From Glycomyces lechevalierae (GTDB lineage: Bacteria; Actinomycetota; Actinomycetes; Mycobacteriales; Micromonosporaceae), in NCBI RefSeq assembly GCF_027622945.1, contig NZ_JAPZVQ010000020.1, positions 40,120-104,119 on the forward strand: DNA of 64,000 bases, read 5' to 3'. Shown here piece by piece: positions 1-8,514 of the stretch. The translations under genes were made by a program, and so were the position numbers. The stretch's first letter is position 1. Each line of letters begins with the position of its first letter. The notes below the pieces were generated by a model. That model did no database searches, was not told where the DNA came from, and saw only the letters and a program-made list of their open reading frames with translations.

Positions 1-854
1 CCACGGGCGACCACCTCATCGCGGCGGGCGACTTCTACGGCGGGACGGGCCAGTTCCTCGCCGAGCACGCCGCACGGCTCGGCTGGGGCTGCGACCTGGT
101 CGACCCGTGCAACCCCGCGACTTGGCGAGAAGCCCTGCGCCCCAACACGAAGGCGATCCTGACCGAGACGATCACCAACCCGCTCATCCGGGTCGGCGAC
201 CTCGCGGGCGTCGCCCGCTTCGCGCGCGAGCACGGCCTGACGTCCCTCATCGACAACACGCTGGCCACGCCGGTCGTGTTCCGGCCGCACCGCGTCGGAT
301 TCGACCTGGTGTGCCACTCGGCGACGAAGGCGCTCAACGGTCATTCGGACATCACCGCCGGGGCGGTGACCGGCTCGCGGGAGCGGATCGCGCAGGTCGC
401 GGCGGTGCTCGCCGCGTACGGGGCCGCGCTCGACCCGCACGCGGCGTTCCTGCTCTCGCGCGGCCTCAAGACCCTCGCGCTGCGCGTGCGCCAGCAGAAC
501 GCGAACGCGCAGGCCGTGGCCGAACTCCTCGCCGGGCACGCCGCGGTCGCGCACGTGAGCTACCCGGGCCTGCCGGGGCATCCGGACCACGAACGGGCGG
601 CCGCGCTGCTCGACGGGTTCGGATCGGTGCTCACCTTCCAGCCGTGCGGCGGTTCGCAGGCGGTCGAGGTCCTGCTGAAGTCGCTGCGGCTGCCGTACTC
701 GGCGCAGAGCCTGGGCGGCGCCGAATCGCTCGTCACCCGCCTGCGCCTGCCCGAGGCCGCGCAGGGCCTCTCGGGCGACGTCGTGCGCTTCTCGGCGGGC
801 ATCGAGGCCGCCGAGGACCTCGTGGAGGATTTCGCCCGCGCGCTGGGCGAATGA
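1..854 (+). CDS. Cystathionine gamma-synthase / O-acetylhomoserine sulfhydrylase family PLP enzyme (3' part)
   Basis: The reading frame is open from base 3 to the stop at 852-854, so the gene begins upstream of the window; about 283 residues are visible. This is a fold-type I PLP enzyme of Cys/Met metabolism (trans-sulfuration or direct sulfhydrylation of an activated homoserine). Seen directly: TETITNP followed by LIDNTLATP, the PLP-pocket Asp-Asn segment, then SATKALNGHSD, in which the Lys is the Schiff-base lysine. A C-terminal domain with HPDHERA and SVLTFQP follows. Which reaction it performs (gamma-synthase, gamma-lyase or sulfhydrylase) cannot be settled from this fragment. Confidence 0.9.
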   Translation, partial: TGDHLIAAGDFYGGTGQFLAEHAARLGWGCDLVDPCNPATWREALRPNTKAILTETITNPLIRVGDLAGVARFAREHGLTSLIDNTLATPVVFRPHRVGFDLVCHSATKALNGHSDITAGAVTGSRERIAQVAAVLAAYGAALDPHAAFLLSRGLKTLALRVRQQNANAQAVAELLAGHAAVAHVSYPGLPGHPDHERAAALLDGFGSVLTFQPCGGSQAVEVLLKSLRLPYSAQSLGGAESLVTRLRLPEAAQGLSGDVVRFSAGIEAAEDLVEDFARALGE

Positions 855-923
855 CCGGGTTCTTAAGCGGATCGTAAGCATCGCTTCGGGACGCGGAGCA
901 CCCCGAAGCGCGATGATGGAGGG

Positions 924-2429
924 GTGAACACCACGCCAACCGCTACACCGCGCGCCTGGGCCGCGGCCGGGCTCCTCGCCGCCCTCGCCGGACTGGCCGT
1001 CGGCCAGCTCGCCGCCGCGTTGACCGAGCCGCGCTCGGCGCCGCTCTCGGCGTTGAGCGACACCATCGTGGCCATCGTGCCGCTCGAGGTCTCGCACTGG
1101 TTCATCGACCTGGTCGGCACCCTCGACAAGCCGCTGCTCATCCTCGGCGTGGCCGGCGCGGTCGCCGTCGCCGGGGCGGGCGCGGGCCTGCTGTGGCGGA
1201 GGCGGCCGTGGGCCGCGCGGGCCGCCGTCGTCGTGCTCGCGCTCGTCGGCGCGACCGCCGCCGTCACCCGGCCCGGACTGAGCGCGTGGGCCGCCGTGCC
1301 CTCGCTCCTGGCGGGGGCCGTGACACTCGGCGTGCTCCAGTGGTGGGCGGGCCGCTACAGCCGCAGCGAGAGCCCGAGCCGCCGCGGGTTCCTCACCGCC
1401 GTGGGCGGCGCCGCCGTCGCGGCGGTCGCGGCCTCGTGGTGGGCCGGGCGCGTCGGCCCGGCTGGGATCGAGTCGGACCGCGAGGCGCTGGTCCTGCCCG
1501 AACCGGACGTGCCCGCGGCCGAACCGGGCCCCATGGCCGACTTCGACGAGCAGGGCCTGTCCTCGTACCTGACGCCGAACGCCGACTTCTACCGCATCGA
1601 CACGGCCATCACCGTCCCCCGCGTCGACGTCGACACGTGGACGCTCCGCGTGCACGGCATGGTCGACCGCGAACGCACCTACACGATGGACGACCTCCTC
1701 GGCCGCGAGCTCATCGAACGCGACATCACGCTGTGCTGCGTCTCGAACCAGGTGGGCGGCGACCTCGTCGGCAACGCCCGCTGGCTCGGCGTCTCGCTCG
1801 CCGACCTCCTCGCCGAGGCCGGCGTCGACCCGGCCGCCGACCAGCTCGTCTCCCGCTCCTCGGACGGCTGGACCGCCGGCTCCCCCACCGAGCTCGTGTT
1901 CGACGGCCGCGACGCCATGGTCGCCGTCGGCATGAACGGCAAGCCGCTGCCCGTCGACCACGGCTGGCCCGCGCGCCTCGTCATCCCCGGCCTGTACGGG
2001 TACGTCTCGGCCACCAAATGGGTCACCGAGCTCGAGCTGACGACCTTCGACGAGTACGACGCGTACTGGATCACCCGCGGCTGGTCGACCCCGCGCCCGA
2101 TCAAGACCCAGTCGCGGATCGACACGCCCCGTTCGAAGGCGGGCGCGGGCAGCGTCGTCGTCGCCGGGGTCGCGTGGGCCCAGCACCGCGGGATCTCCGC
2201 GGTCGAGCTGCGCGTCGACGACGAGGACTGGCGCCCGTGCTCGCTGTCCGATGTGGCCACCGGCGACACCTGGCGGCAGTGGCTCCTCGAATGGGACGCC
2301 GAGCCGGGCGACCACACGCTCACCGTGCGCGCCACGGACGGCGACGGCGAGGTGCAGACCAGCGACGTCCACGGCGTCGTCCCGGACGGGGCCACCGGCC
2401 TCCACAGCGTCACCGTCACGGTGTCGTGA
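924..2429 (+). CDS. Membrane-anchored molybdopterin-dependent oxidoreductase (sulfite oxidase family)
   Basis: 501 aa. Residues 10-35, 65-92, 96-115 and 122-143 are hydrophobic and likely cross the membrane; a twin-Arg stretch (SRRGFLTAVGG, about 152-162) precedes one more hydrophobic segment, so the catalytic part should face outside. Residues about 215-370 form the Oxidored_molyb domain; C271-C272 in ITLCCVSNQVGG contains the Cys expected to ligate Mo. Residues 400-500 resemble the Ig-like Mo-cofactor dimerisation domain. The physiological substrate is unknown. A GTG start at 924 is chosen because no ATG in frame precedes the hydrophobic N-terminus; GGAGG lies unusually close (1-2 nt) to it. 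The stop lies in an 18-bp tandem repeat. Confidence 0.88.
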   Translation: MNTTPTATPRAWAAAGLLAALAGLAVGQLAAALTEPRSAPLSALSDTIVAIVPLEVSHWFIDLVGTLDKPLLILGVAGAVAVAGAGAGLLWRRRPWAARAAVVVLALVGATAAVTRPGLSAWAAVPSLLAGAVTLGVLQWWAGRYSRSESPSRRGFLTAVGGAAVAAVAASWWAGRVGPAGIESDREALVLPEPDVPAAEPGPMADFDEQGLSSYLTPNADFYRIDTAITVPRVDVDTWTLRVHGMVDRERTYTMDDLLGRELIERDITLCCVSNQVGGDLVGNARWLGVSLADLLAEAGVDPAADQLVSRSSDGWTAGSPTELVFDGRDAMVAVGMNGKPLPVDHGWPARLVIPGLYGYVSATKWVTELELTTFDEYDAYWITRGWSTPRPIKTQSRIDTPRSKAGAGSVVVAGVAWAQHRGISAVELRVDDEDWRPCSLSDVATGDTWRQWLLEWDAEPGDHTLTVRATDGDGEVQTSDVHGVVPDGATGLHSVTVTVS

Positions 2430-2470
2430 AGATGCACCATGTCGTGAACAAGCACCGTGTCGTGAGCGGA
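2417..2470 (+). repeat. 18-bp tandem repeat, three copies, spanning the stop codon of the molybdopterin gene
   Basis: Units at 2417-2434, 2435-2452 and 2453-2470 share the core CACCGTGTCGTGA with a few substitutions. Each unit carries TGA in the same frame, at 2427, 2445 and 2463, so the gene ends in three in-frame stops spaced 18 bp apart. The array fills nearly all the space to the convergent gene ending at 2475. Confidence 0.85.
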
Positions 2471-2474
2471 CGGC

Positions 2475-4130
2475 CTACTTGAGCTTCGCGAAGATCGGGT
2501 TCGTGTAGAACCAGAGGTCTTCCCAGGGGTTGACCGAGCCGGGGACGTCGATCGCGGGGCCGGCCGGGTCGACTTCGGCACCAAGGTATCCGGGCTGGCT
2601 CCGCTTGCCGTCGGTGCCACGCACGCGCACGTACACGCCCTCTTCGACGGTGAACGTGTACACGAGCTCGACGGTGCCGGACTCGCCGGTGACGTCCCAG
2701 GACTCGACCACCTTCGTCTCCGGCGCGTACAGGGTGTCCGGGTCCTCGGCCGGTCCGGTGACCTTCCCGGCGATCACGTCGACGCGGGCGAGGCGCGGCA
2801 GCAGCCCGGCGTGGTTGACGCGGTCGGCGAGGTCGATCGCGACGACCAGCTCGACCTCGGTGCCCGCCTTGACGTCGAGCGTGCCGCCGAGCACGGCCTG
2901 GTGCCGCGAGCCGCCGCGGCCCTTGACGCGCAGGCGCATGTCGAGCCCGGCGATGAGGTCGCCGAAGCACACCCACATGCGCCCGGCCCGCATGGCCTTC
3001 ATGACGGAGCGGTGGCTGAAGTCCGCGGCCCCGACCCAGGTCTTGTTGTAGGCGCCGGGCGGGAACGAGGAGTACTCGGCGACCGGGCGGCCGGCGCCGA
3101 CCGGCGGCGGGTAGACGCCGGTGGAGTCGAAGGTGTCGCCCGCCTCGTTGTACGGCACGGTGTCGTAGCCGGTCTGGTCGAGCGGGTCGACCGGGTTCTT
3201 CACCCAGTCGCCGCAGCTCTGGTGGCCGTCCGAAGTGGTGGTGATCCACCACTTGCGGCCCTCGGCGAGGAGGCTGTCCCACACCCCGCCGACCGTGGCG
3301 GTCATCCAGTCGAACCCGCCCCAGGTGCGGTAGCTCTCGGCCGGGTAACCGGGGAACGAGTGCCCGCCGGGGTTCGAGTCGTAGAGGCCGCGCCCGCGCG
3401 CCATGCCGGGCGCGGGCAGGCCGGCGGCCTGGTGGCCGGGCGCGCCCTCGAAGCCGACGACGATGCCGGGCGCGGCGTCCTGCCAGGCGCGCAGCTCGGC
3501 CGGGGAGTCGATCCCCTTGCGGGCCGGGTGGTTCGGGAGGACGAGCGCGTCCGCGAGGCGGCCGTCCTCGACGACGGACCCGAGGTGGGTCAGGGCCTCG
3601 ATCGCCAGCGCCTCGTTCTCGGGTGTGCCGTCGCGGGCGCCGACCACGTTGGCGTCGTAGGCGTTCACGAACTCCTGCAGGACCTCGGCCTCGCCGTCGC
3701 CGGGCGCCATCATGAGGGTGGTGTGCTCGCCGGCGGGGATGTTCCACTCCAGGCCGCTGAAGATGAGCAGGTCGTCGCCGTGGCGGTCGCGGGCGGCGGC
3801 CAGGTCCTCGTGCTGCGGGGCGATGCTGTGGGCCGCGAACGGCTGGTTGCAGTGGTCGGTGATCGCGATCCAGTCGAGGCCGCCCGCGATCGCGCGCACG
3901 GCCTGGTCGTCGATGCGGTACATGGCGTCGTTGCTGTACTGGGAGTGCAGGTGATGGTCGCCGGCGAGCCAGAGGTAGCCCCCGCGCTTCTCGCGGTCGC
4001 CCGCGGCGGCGGGCTGGGCCGCGGCGGTCGCGGCGGCGGTGCCGACGAGCCCGGCGGCGCCGACCAGGCCGGCGCCGCGCAGGAAGCCCCGGCGGTCGGT
4101 GCCGGCGGGTCGGGGATCGGGATGGGTCAT
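2475..4130 (-). CDS. Tat-exported PHP-domain phosphoesterase-like protein
   Basis: 551 aa. The N-terminus has a twin-Arg signal (TDRRGFLRGAGLVG then an Ala-rich hydrophobic stretch to about residue 43), so export by Tat is expected. Mature residues start with a PHP domain: GDHHLHSQYS gives the first metal-binding HxH, and WIAITDHCNQ the D-H pair; PNHPARKG and TSDGH are further probable ligands. PHP proteins are trinuclear metal phosphoesterases; the substrate here is not predictable. The C-terminal 200 residues look beta-rich. The ATG at 4130 has GGAGG 7 nt upstream. It is transcribed in the same direction as the CGNR gene upstream, with a hairpin between. Confidence 0.82.
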   Translation of the reverse strand: MTHPDPRPAGTDRRGFLRGAGLVGAAGLVGTAAATAAAQPAAAGDREKRGGYLWLAGDHHLHSQYSNDAMYRIDDQAVRAIAGGLDWIAITDHCNQPFAAHSIAPQHEDLAAARDRHGDDLLIFSGLEWNIPAGEHTTLMMAPGDGEAEVLQEFVNAYDANVVGARDGTPENEALAIEALTHLGSVVEDGRLADALVLPNHPARKGIDSPAELRAWQDAAPGIVVGFEGAPGHQAAGLPAPGMARGRGLYDSNPGGHSFPGYPAESYRTWGGFDWMTATVGGVWDSLLAEGRKWWITTTSDGHQSCGDWVKNPVDPLDQTGYDTVPYNEAGDTFDSTGVYPPPVGAGRPVAEYSSFPPGAYNKTWVGAADFSHRSVMKAMRAGRMWVCFGDLIAGLDMRLRVKGRGGSRHQAVLGGTLDVKAGTEVELVVAIDLADRVNHAGLLPRLARVDVIAGKVTGPAEDPDTLYAPETKVVESWDVTGESGTVELVYTFTVEEGVYVRVRGTDGKRSQPGYLGAEVDPAGPAIDVPGSVNPWEDLWFYTNPIFAKLK

Positions 4131-4152
4131 GGGGAGTCCTCCGGTGGGGTCG

Positions 4153-4176
4153 CGTCCTGGACGGGCCGCCAGGACG
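4153..4176 (-). terminator. Hairpin between the CGNR gene and the PHP gene
   Basis: CGTCCTGG (4153-4160) pairs perfectly with CCAGGACG (4169-4176) around an 8-nt loop. It lies downstream of the CGNR gene and upstream of the PHP start on the same strand, so it may end CGNR transcription. There is no clear U-tract. Confidence 0.35.
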
Positions 4177-4259
4177 GGTCGATCCTGGTGGCTCCTTCGG
4201 GCCTGGGATCGAACCGCCGCTGTCCGGCAGGTGAATTCCCCATGCGCGGACGGTGCCCG

Positions 4260-4826
4260 TCAGTCGGCGTGCTTGCGGTGGTGCTGGTAGTAGCGGGCGA
4301 CGCGGACGCGGTTGCCGCAGCGTTCGGCGGAGCACCAGCGCCGCTTCGGGTGAGTCAGCAGGAACACGAGGCGGCAGTCGTCGGCCTCGCACCGCTTGAG
4401 TTTGCCGATCGAGCCGGAGGCGAACAGTTCGGTCGCGGCCTCGGCAAGGCGTGCCGCGAGGCGTGCTTCGCTTTCGCCGGTGTATTCCTTGACGGCGGCG
4501 AACCTATCGTCCTTCATGGACAGTCTGGTGAAGGAGGGCGCGGCGCGCTGGGCCGCGTTCAGGGCTTCGACGGCCGCGGACGGCGCCGGTCGTCCGGCAA
4601 GCAGCGCGTCGACCACCGCGGTGACGGCGGTGCGGACGGCGACGATCCGCGCCAGGGCCGCATCGGACTCCGCCTCGAACTCGGCGAGTTCGGGGAAGCG
4701 CACGGCCTCCAGTGCGAGCCAGGCGTTCAGCGACTCGACACTCTCCAGGTGGTCGGCGTCGGCGGGGCGCGTGTTGACGAGATCGAGGGCCAGGGGCTCC
4801 CCGACCAGCGCGTCGTGCTGCTTCAT
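4260..4826 (-). CDS. CGNR zinc-finger protein (ABATE domain), putative stress regulator
   Basis: 188 aa. The first 120 residues match the ABATE-type domain (starts LALDLVNTRPA), and the C-terminus has the CGNR zinc finger: CEADDCRLVFL, then WCSAERCGNRVR. The four Cys would bind zinc. Proteins of this build are common in actinomycetes as single-copy regulators next to hydrolases or oxidoreductases. It diverges from the alpha/beta hydrolase at 4915, with 88 bp between the starts, which suggests that it controls that gene and itself. The target and ligand are unknown. Confidence 0.85.
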   Translation of the reverse strand: MKQHDALVGEPLALDLVNTRPADADHLESVESLNAWLALEAVRFPELAEFEAESDAALARIVAVRTAVTAVVDALLAGRPAPSAAVEALNAAQRAAPSFTRLSMKDDRFAAVKEYTGESEARLAARLAEAATELFASGSIGKLKRCEADDCRLVFLLTHPKRRWCSAERCGNRVRVARYYQHHRKHAD

Positions 4827-4914
4827 GACACTAATGCTACCTCCCCTGTTTCATGCATTAGAATCCTGCTACGGTTCAACTAACGGAAATAACAGCGAAG
4901 AAAGCATGTGAATC

Positions 4915-5802
4915 ATGAGCGCCACGTTCCCTCGAGTGCACCACCGCCACATCGACATCGACGGCGTCCAGGTCTTCTACCGCGAGACGAACCCCGGCCC
5001 CGACGCCCCCGTCCTGGTGCTCCTCCACGGCTTCCCCTCGGCTTCGCACCAGTTCGCGCGGCTGATCGACGCCATCGGCGACCGCTACCGGATCATCGCC
5101 CCCGACTACCCCGGCTTCGGCCGCACCGAGGCCCCCGCCGGCTTCACCTACACGTTCGACGCCCTCGCCGACGTCACCGAGCGACTGCTGCTGGAGCTGG
5201 AGATCGAGCGGTTCGCGTTGTACCTCTTCGACTTCGGCGGCCCCGTCGGCTTCCGCATCGCCGAACGCCACCCCGACCGCGTCACCGCGCTCGTCATCCA
5301 GAACGCGAACGCCTACGAAGCCGGGCTCTCGCCCATGGCGCGCGACTTCATCGCACTGCGCCCCGAGGACCCGGGCGCCGAGGCGACCGTGCGCGGCCTC
5401 TTCACGCTCGAATCCACCCGCGGCCAGTACGAGGGCGGGACCGCCGACCCCTCGCTCGTCGCCCCCGACGGCTGGACCCTCGACCAGCACTACCTGGACC
5501 TCCCTGGGCGCGCGGACGCCCAGGCGGCGCTGGCCTTCGACTACAAGTCCAATGTCGAGCGCTACCCCGCGTGGCAGGCCTGGCTGCGCCGCCACGAGCC
5601 GCCGGCGCTGATCCTCTGGGGCGAGAACGACATGTTCTTCCCCGCCCCGGGCGCCCACGCGTACCTCGCCGACCTGCCTGACGCCGAGCTCCACCTGCTG
5701 CCGACCGGCCATTTCGCGCTGGAAGACCAACTGCACCGCATCGTCCCGCTGATGACCGAATTCCTCGACCGCACGCTGCAGGGACACGCGCCCGGCCGCT
5801 GA
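4915..5802 (+). CDS. Alpha/beta hydrolase, epoxide hydrolase / haloalkane dehalogenase-like
   Basis: 295 aa. LLHGFPSASHQF gives the HGxP oxyanion motif. The nucleophile-elbow position reads LFDFGGPVG, with Asp rather than Ser, as in epoxide hydrolases and dehalogenases that form an Asp-ester intermediate. The catalytic His is likely in PTGHFALE near the C-terminus, and WGENDMFFP precedes it. Cytoplasmic; no signal peptide. It diverges from the CGNR regulator. A 12-bp hairpin after the stop separates it from the convergent reductase gene. The exact substrate is not predictable. Confidence 0.88.
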   Translation: MSATFPRVHHRHIDIDGVQVFYRETNPGPDAPVLVLLHGFPSASHQFARLIDAIGDRYRIIAPDYPGFGRTEAPAGFTYTFDALADVTERLLLELEIERFALYLFDFGGPVGFRIAERHPDRVTALVIQNANAYEAGLSPMARDFIALRPEDPGAEATVRGLFTLESTRGQYEGGTADPSLVAPDGWTLDQHYLDLPGRADAQAALAFDYKSNVERYPAWQAWLRRHEPPALILWGENDMFFPAPGAHAYLADLPDAELHLLPTGHFALEDQLHRIVPLMTEFLDRTLQGHAPGR

Positions 5803-5828
5803 CCGGCCGCGCCGCGGCCGCCGCAACA

Positions 5829-5862
5829 AGGCCCGCCGCCTGGCGATCCGGGCGGCGGGCCT
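5829..5862. terminator. Bidirectional terminator hairpin
   Basis: A 12-bp perfect stem, AGGCCCGCCGCC (5829-5840) with GGCGGCGGGCCT (5851-5862), and a 10-nt loop, sits in the 70-bp gap between two convergent genes. Confidence 0.7.
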
Positions 5863-5872
5863 CACCGTTCGC

Positions 5873-6562
5873 CTACTTCGCGCGGACGACGTCGATGTTG
5901 AAGTCGAAGGTGCCGAGGGCCCGTTGGAGGGCGAAGTAGAGCTGCATGTACCCCTCGGTGCCGCGTGCGCCCCGGATGCCGCCGAGGTCGATGACGGACT
6001 CGGCGGGCCAGCCGAACTGGTGCAGCAGCTCGCCGACGGTCGCCTTGGCGTCGTCGTCCTCGCCCGCGACGAAGACCACGTGATCGCCGGGCACGCGGGT
6101 CGGGTGGATCATGACATGGAAGAACATGGTGTTCAGGGTCTTCACGACGCGCGCGTCGGGGAAGGCGCGCTGGATCCGCTCACCGAGGCTGTCGTCGGCG
6201 GCGACGAGGACCTTCGGCGGCATGCCGCTCGACAGGTCGAGCGGGATCGCCAGATCGGCCAGGACCTTCCCGGCCAGGTTGCCGGCGCCGACCGCGTCGA
6301 GCGCCTCCAACGCGAGGGCGCCGCGAGTCGCGTTGAGGACGACCTCTGCGTGCTCCCCCGCCTCCGGGAACGCCAGGAGCCGAATCTCCTGATGGGACTC
6401 CTGCCAGACGGCGTACGGCGGGTTCCCGAGCGCGTCGGATTCGGTGCGGGCCAAGGTCTGCGCGGGGTCGCGCGTGCCGACGACGACATCGTGCCCGAGC
6501 CCGGCGAGTCGGGCCGCGAGGCCCCGCCCCACCATGCCCGTTCCCAGAACTGCGATCTTCAT
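5873..6562 (-). CDS. NAD(P)-binding reductase of the F420:NADP oxidoreductase-like family
   Basis: 229 aa. The N-terminus MKIAVLGTGMVGRGLAARL is a Rossmann GxGxxG motif, followed by VVVGTRDP, where the Arg and Thr suit NADP. The fold matches Npd/ProC-like NADPH-dependent F420 reductases: KVLADLAIPLD, then RVVKTLNTMF and FVAGEDDDAK are typical of the family. True F420 use is not provable here; many such proteins reduce other substrates. The gene diverges from an XRE regulator 147 bp away that probably controls it. Confidence 0.85.
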   Translation of the reverse strand: MKIAVLGTGMVGRGLAARLAGLGHDVVVGTRDPAQTLARTESDALGNPPYAVWQESHQEIRLLAFPEAGEHAEVVLNATRGALALEALDAVGAGNLAGKVLADLAIPLDLSSGMPPKVLVAADDSLGERIQRAFPDARVVKTLNTMFFHVMIHPTRVPGDHVVFVAGEDDDAKATVGELLHQFGWPAESVIDLGGIRGARGTEGYMQLYFALQRALGTFDFNIDVVRAK

Positions 6563-6637
6563 CGGTCCTCCTCCTCATCGGTCGGCCGGCTTCGGGCCGA
6601 CCCGTTGAGCACCAATCAGAGCGCGGCACGGCGGGCG

Positions 6638-6666
6638 TTGATACGCGCCGTTCACAGGTGTACTGT
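6638..6666 (+). promoter_or_regulatory. Sigma70-type promoter for the XRE regulator
   Basis: TTGATA at 6638-6643 (5/6 to TTGACA), a 17-bp spacer, then TACTGT at 6661-6666 (fits the actinomycete TANNNT form). It is 44 bp upstream of the start at 6710. A partial inverted repeat (CGGCG...CGCCG) overlaps the -35 region and may be an operator. Confidence 0.45.
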
Positions 6667-6709
6667 CAGCCCACGCTTCCGCCGCGCGGCGTGACGTACC
6701 TTCGAGGGC

Positions 6710-7612
6710 ATGAACCACCGGGACGAAGTGCGCGAATTCCTGACCTCGCGCCGCGCCAAGATCACTCCCGAGCAGGCGGGCCTTCCCGCCGGGACGCGCC
6801 GCCGCGTCCCCGGACTGCGCCGCGCCGAAGTGGCGATCCTCGCGAGCGTCAGTGCCGAGTACTACGCGCAGCTCGAACGCGGCGACCTCGCCGGTGCCTC
6901 GGACGCGGTCCTCGACGCCCTCGCGCGGGCGCTCCGGCTCGACGAGGCCGAACGTTCCCACCTGTTCGACCTCGCCCGCGCCGCGAACCGGGCCCCGGCC
7001 GCCCGGCCTCGCCACGCGGCCTCACGCCAGTGGACGCCGCGACCGGGCCTCCAGCAGGCCCTTGATGCGATCGGCACACCCGCGTACGTGCAGAACGGCC
7101 GGCTCGACGTGGTGGCCTCCAACCGGCTCGGCCGCGCCTTCCACCTCGACCTGCACGCCGGTCAGGAGCCTCCGGCGAACCTCGCCCGCTTCTGCTTCCT
7201 CGACACCGAACGCTCCCAGCGCTTCTACGCCGACTGGGAGGCCGCCGCCGACCTCACCGTCGCGATCCTCCGCACCGAGGCCGGCCGCGACCTGCGCGAC
7301 CAGGAACTCCTGGACCTCGTCTGCGAGCTCTCGGGCCGCTCGGAGGCGTTCCGCACCCGCTGGGCCGCCCACGATGTCCGCTTCCACGCCAGCGGCGTGA
7401 AGACCGTGAACCATCCGGTCGTCGGTGAGATCGAAATCGGGTTCGAGTCGCTGAACCTGGACGCCGAACCGGGCCTGGCGATGCTGATCTACAGCGCCGC
7501 ACCGGGTTCGGACTCCGACGAACGCCTGCGGCTCCTGGCGAGCTGGGCCGCGTCCACCGATCTCCCCGGTCACCCGGCCCTGCGCCCGAGCAGCGGCGAA
7601 CGCGCTCCCTGA
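6710..7612 (+). CDS. XRE-family regulator with MmyB-like ligand-binding domain
   Basis: 300 aa. Residues about 10-85 form the helix-turn-helix (VPGLRRAEVAILASVSAEYYAQLERGD spans the recognition region; key residues R29-R33 and Y48). Residues 110-280 match the MmyB-like domain (YVQNGRLDVVASNRL, then FLDTERSQRFYADW). These act as transcriptional repressors or activators, with a ligand pocket that may bind fatty acids. They are often divergent from a short-chain or F420-like reductase, as here. Transcription converges on the glyoxalase gene through a double hairpin. Confidence 0.9.
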   Translation: MNHRDEVREFLTSRRAKITPEQAGLPAGTRRRVPGLRRAEVAILASVSAEYYAQLERGDLAGASDAVLDALARALRLDEAERSHLFDLARAANRAPAARPRHAASRQWTPRPGLQQALDAIGTPAYVQNGRLDVVASNRLGRAFHLDLHAGQEPPANLARFCFLDTERSQRFYADWEAAADLTVAILRTEAGRDLRDQELLDLVCELSGRSEAFRTRWAAHDVRFHASGVKTVNHPVVGEIEIGFESLNLDAEPGLAMLIYSAAPGSDSDERLRLLASWAASTDLPGHPALRPSSGERAP

Positions 7613-7669
7613 CGCCCCGGCTGCGACGGTTCGTCTTCCTCGACCGCGAACGCTTCCGGAGCGCAGCCC

Positions 7670-7743
7670 TCCGCGGATCCGGTCCCGGTCCGACCCGGGA
7701 CCGGATCCGCGGATCCGGTCCCGGTCCGACCCGGGACCGGATC
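7670..7743. terminator. Two tandem hairpins built from a 36-bp direct repeat (bidirectional terminator)
   Basis: A 36-bp unit occurs twice head to tail (7671-7706 and 7707-7742). The first copy folds into a 19-bp perfect stem (7670-7688 with 7695-7713, loop TCCGAC); the second has a 13-bp perfect stem (7712-7724 with 7731-7743) and the same loop. They lie between the convergent XRE and glyoxalase genes. The stems overlap at 7712-7713, so only one can be fully formed. Confidence 0.75.
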
Positions 7744-7750
7744 ACGCTTC

Positions 7751-8293
7751 CTACCGGTACTCGTTGAACCGCAAGGTGTTCCCGAACGGGTCGACGACCG
7801 TGATCATCCGGGCGCCCCACGGCACGTCCTCGATGCCCGGGTTCATCTTGGGGTAGTCCCGGGCCGCGAGTTCGCGGTGGAACGCGTCGAGGCCGGTCAT
7901 CGGCACGAACACGACCGAGCCGGGGGTGCCGTCGCCGTGGTGCTCGCTCAGGTGGAGCACGGTGCGGCCGCGCTCGATCTGGAGGTACACGGGCATGCCG
8001 TCCTCGAAGCGGTGCTCCCAGTCCAGGTCGAAGCCGAGGTAGTCGAGGTAGAACTCGCGGGCCTGCTCGAGCGAGAAGATCCGCAGGACCGGCACGGGCG
8101 CGCCCAGGGCGATCGCCTCGTGGCCGGCTTTCTCGGCGTTGAGCTTGGCGGCCAGGACGTTCCAGTCCGTGCATCCGAACTGGCGGGCCACGATCTCGAG
8201 GCTCTGGCTGTGGGTCGGCCCGGCCAGTCCGTGCCGTTCGAGTTCGGCGCGCAGGGTCTTGGCCATGGTCTTGGCGTCGCGGAAATCGCGCAT
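7751..8293 (-). CDS. Glyoxalase/bleomycin-resistance superfamily protein
   Basis: 180 aa. The open frame extends further upstream, but the ATG at 8293 is preferred: GAGAAGGACG precedes it at good spacing and MRDFRDAKTMAKTLR is the usual start of this family. Residues 1-60 are a short helical segment ending in FGCTDWNVLAAKL; residues 65-180 form a VOC-fold domain with LDYLGFDLDWEH and the metal-side Glu/His positions (HLSEHHGD, TVVDPFGNTLRF). The family includes ureidoglycolate/bleomycin-binding-like proteins; the substrate is unknown. Confidence 0.85.
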   Translation of the reverse strand: MRDFRDAKTMAKTLRAELERHGLAGPTHSQSLEIVARQFGCTDWNVLAAKLNAEKAGHEAIALGAPVPVLRIFSLEQAREFYLDYLGFDLDWEHRFEDGMPVYLQIERGRTVLHLSEHHGDGTPGSVVFVPMTGLDAFHRELAARDYPKMNPGIEDVPWGARMITVVDPFGNTLRFNEYR

Positions 8294-8465
8294 GAGGTCG
8301 TCCTTCTCTCGGCGAATGCCATGTTCAGCGCCTGCGTTGCTGCCATGTTCGCCGCTGGGAAGGAGGAAGACCGGAGCGAATCGAGATGCGTTCACCATGC
8401 CCCGGAGGGCGCAGGCGGCCGGCCGCATCGGCCGCTCTCAGCATATCGGCCTGACCGTGAAACGG

Positions 8466-8501
8466 CGTTCGGGGCCGCCGCTGCTGCGGCGGCCCCGAAC
8501 G
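8466..8501 (-). terminator. Strong hairpin after the I36-type inhibitor gene
   Basis: A 16-bp perfect stem (8466-8481 with 8486-8501) with a TGCT loop lies just downstream of the stop at 8515 on the minus strand. Confidence 0.75.
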
Positions 8502-8514
8502 TTCAGGTCGATCG

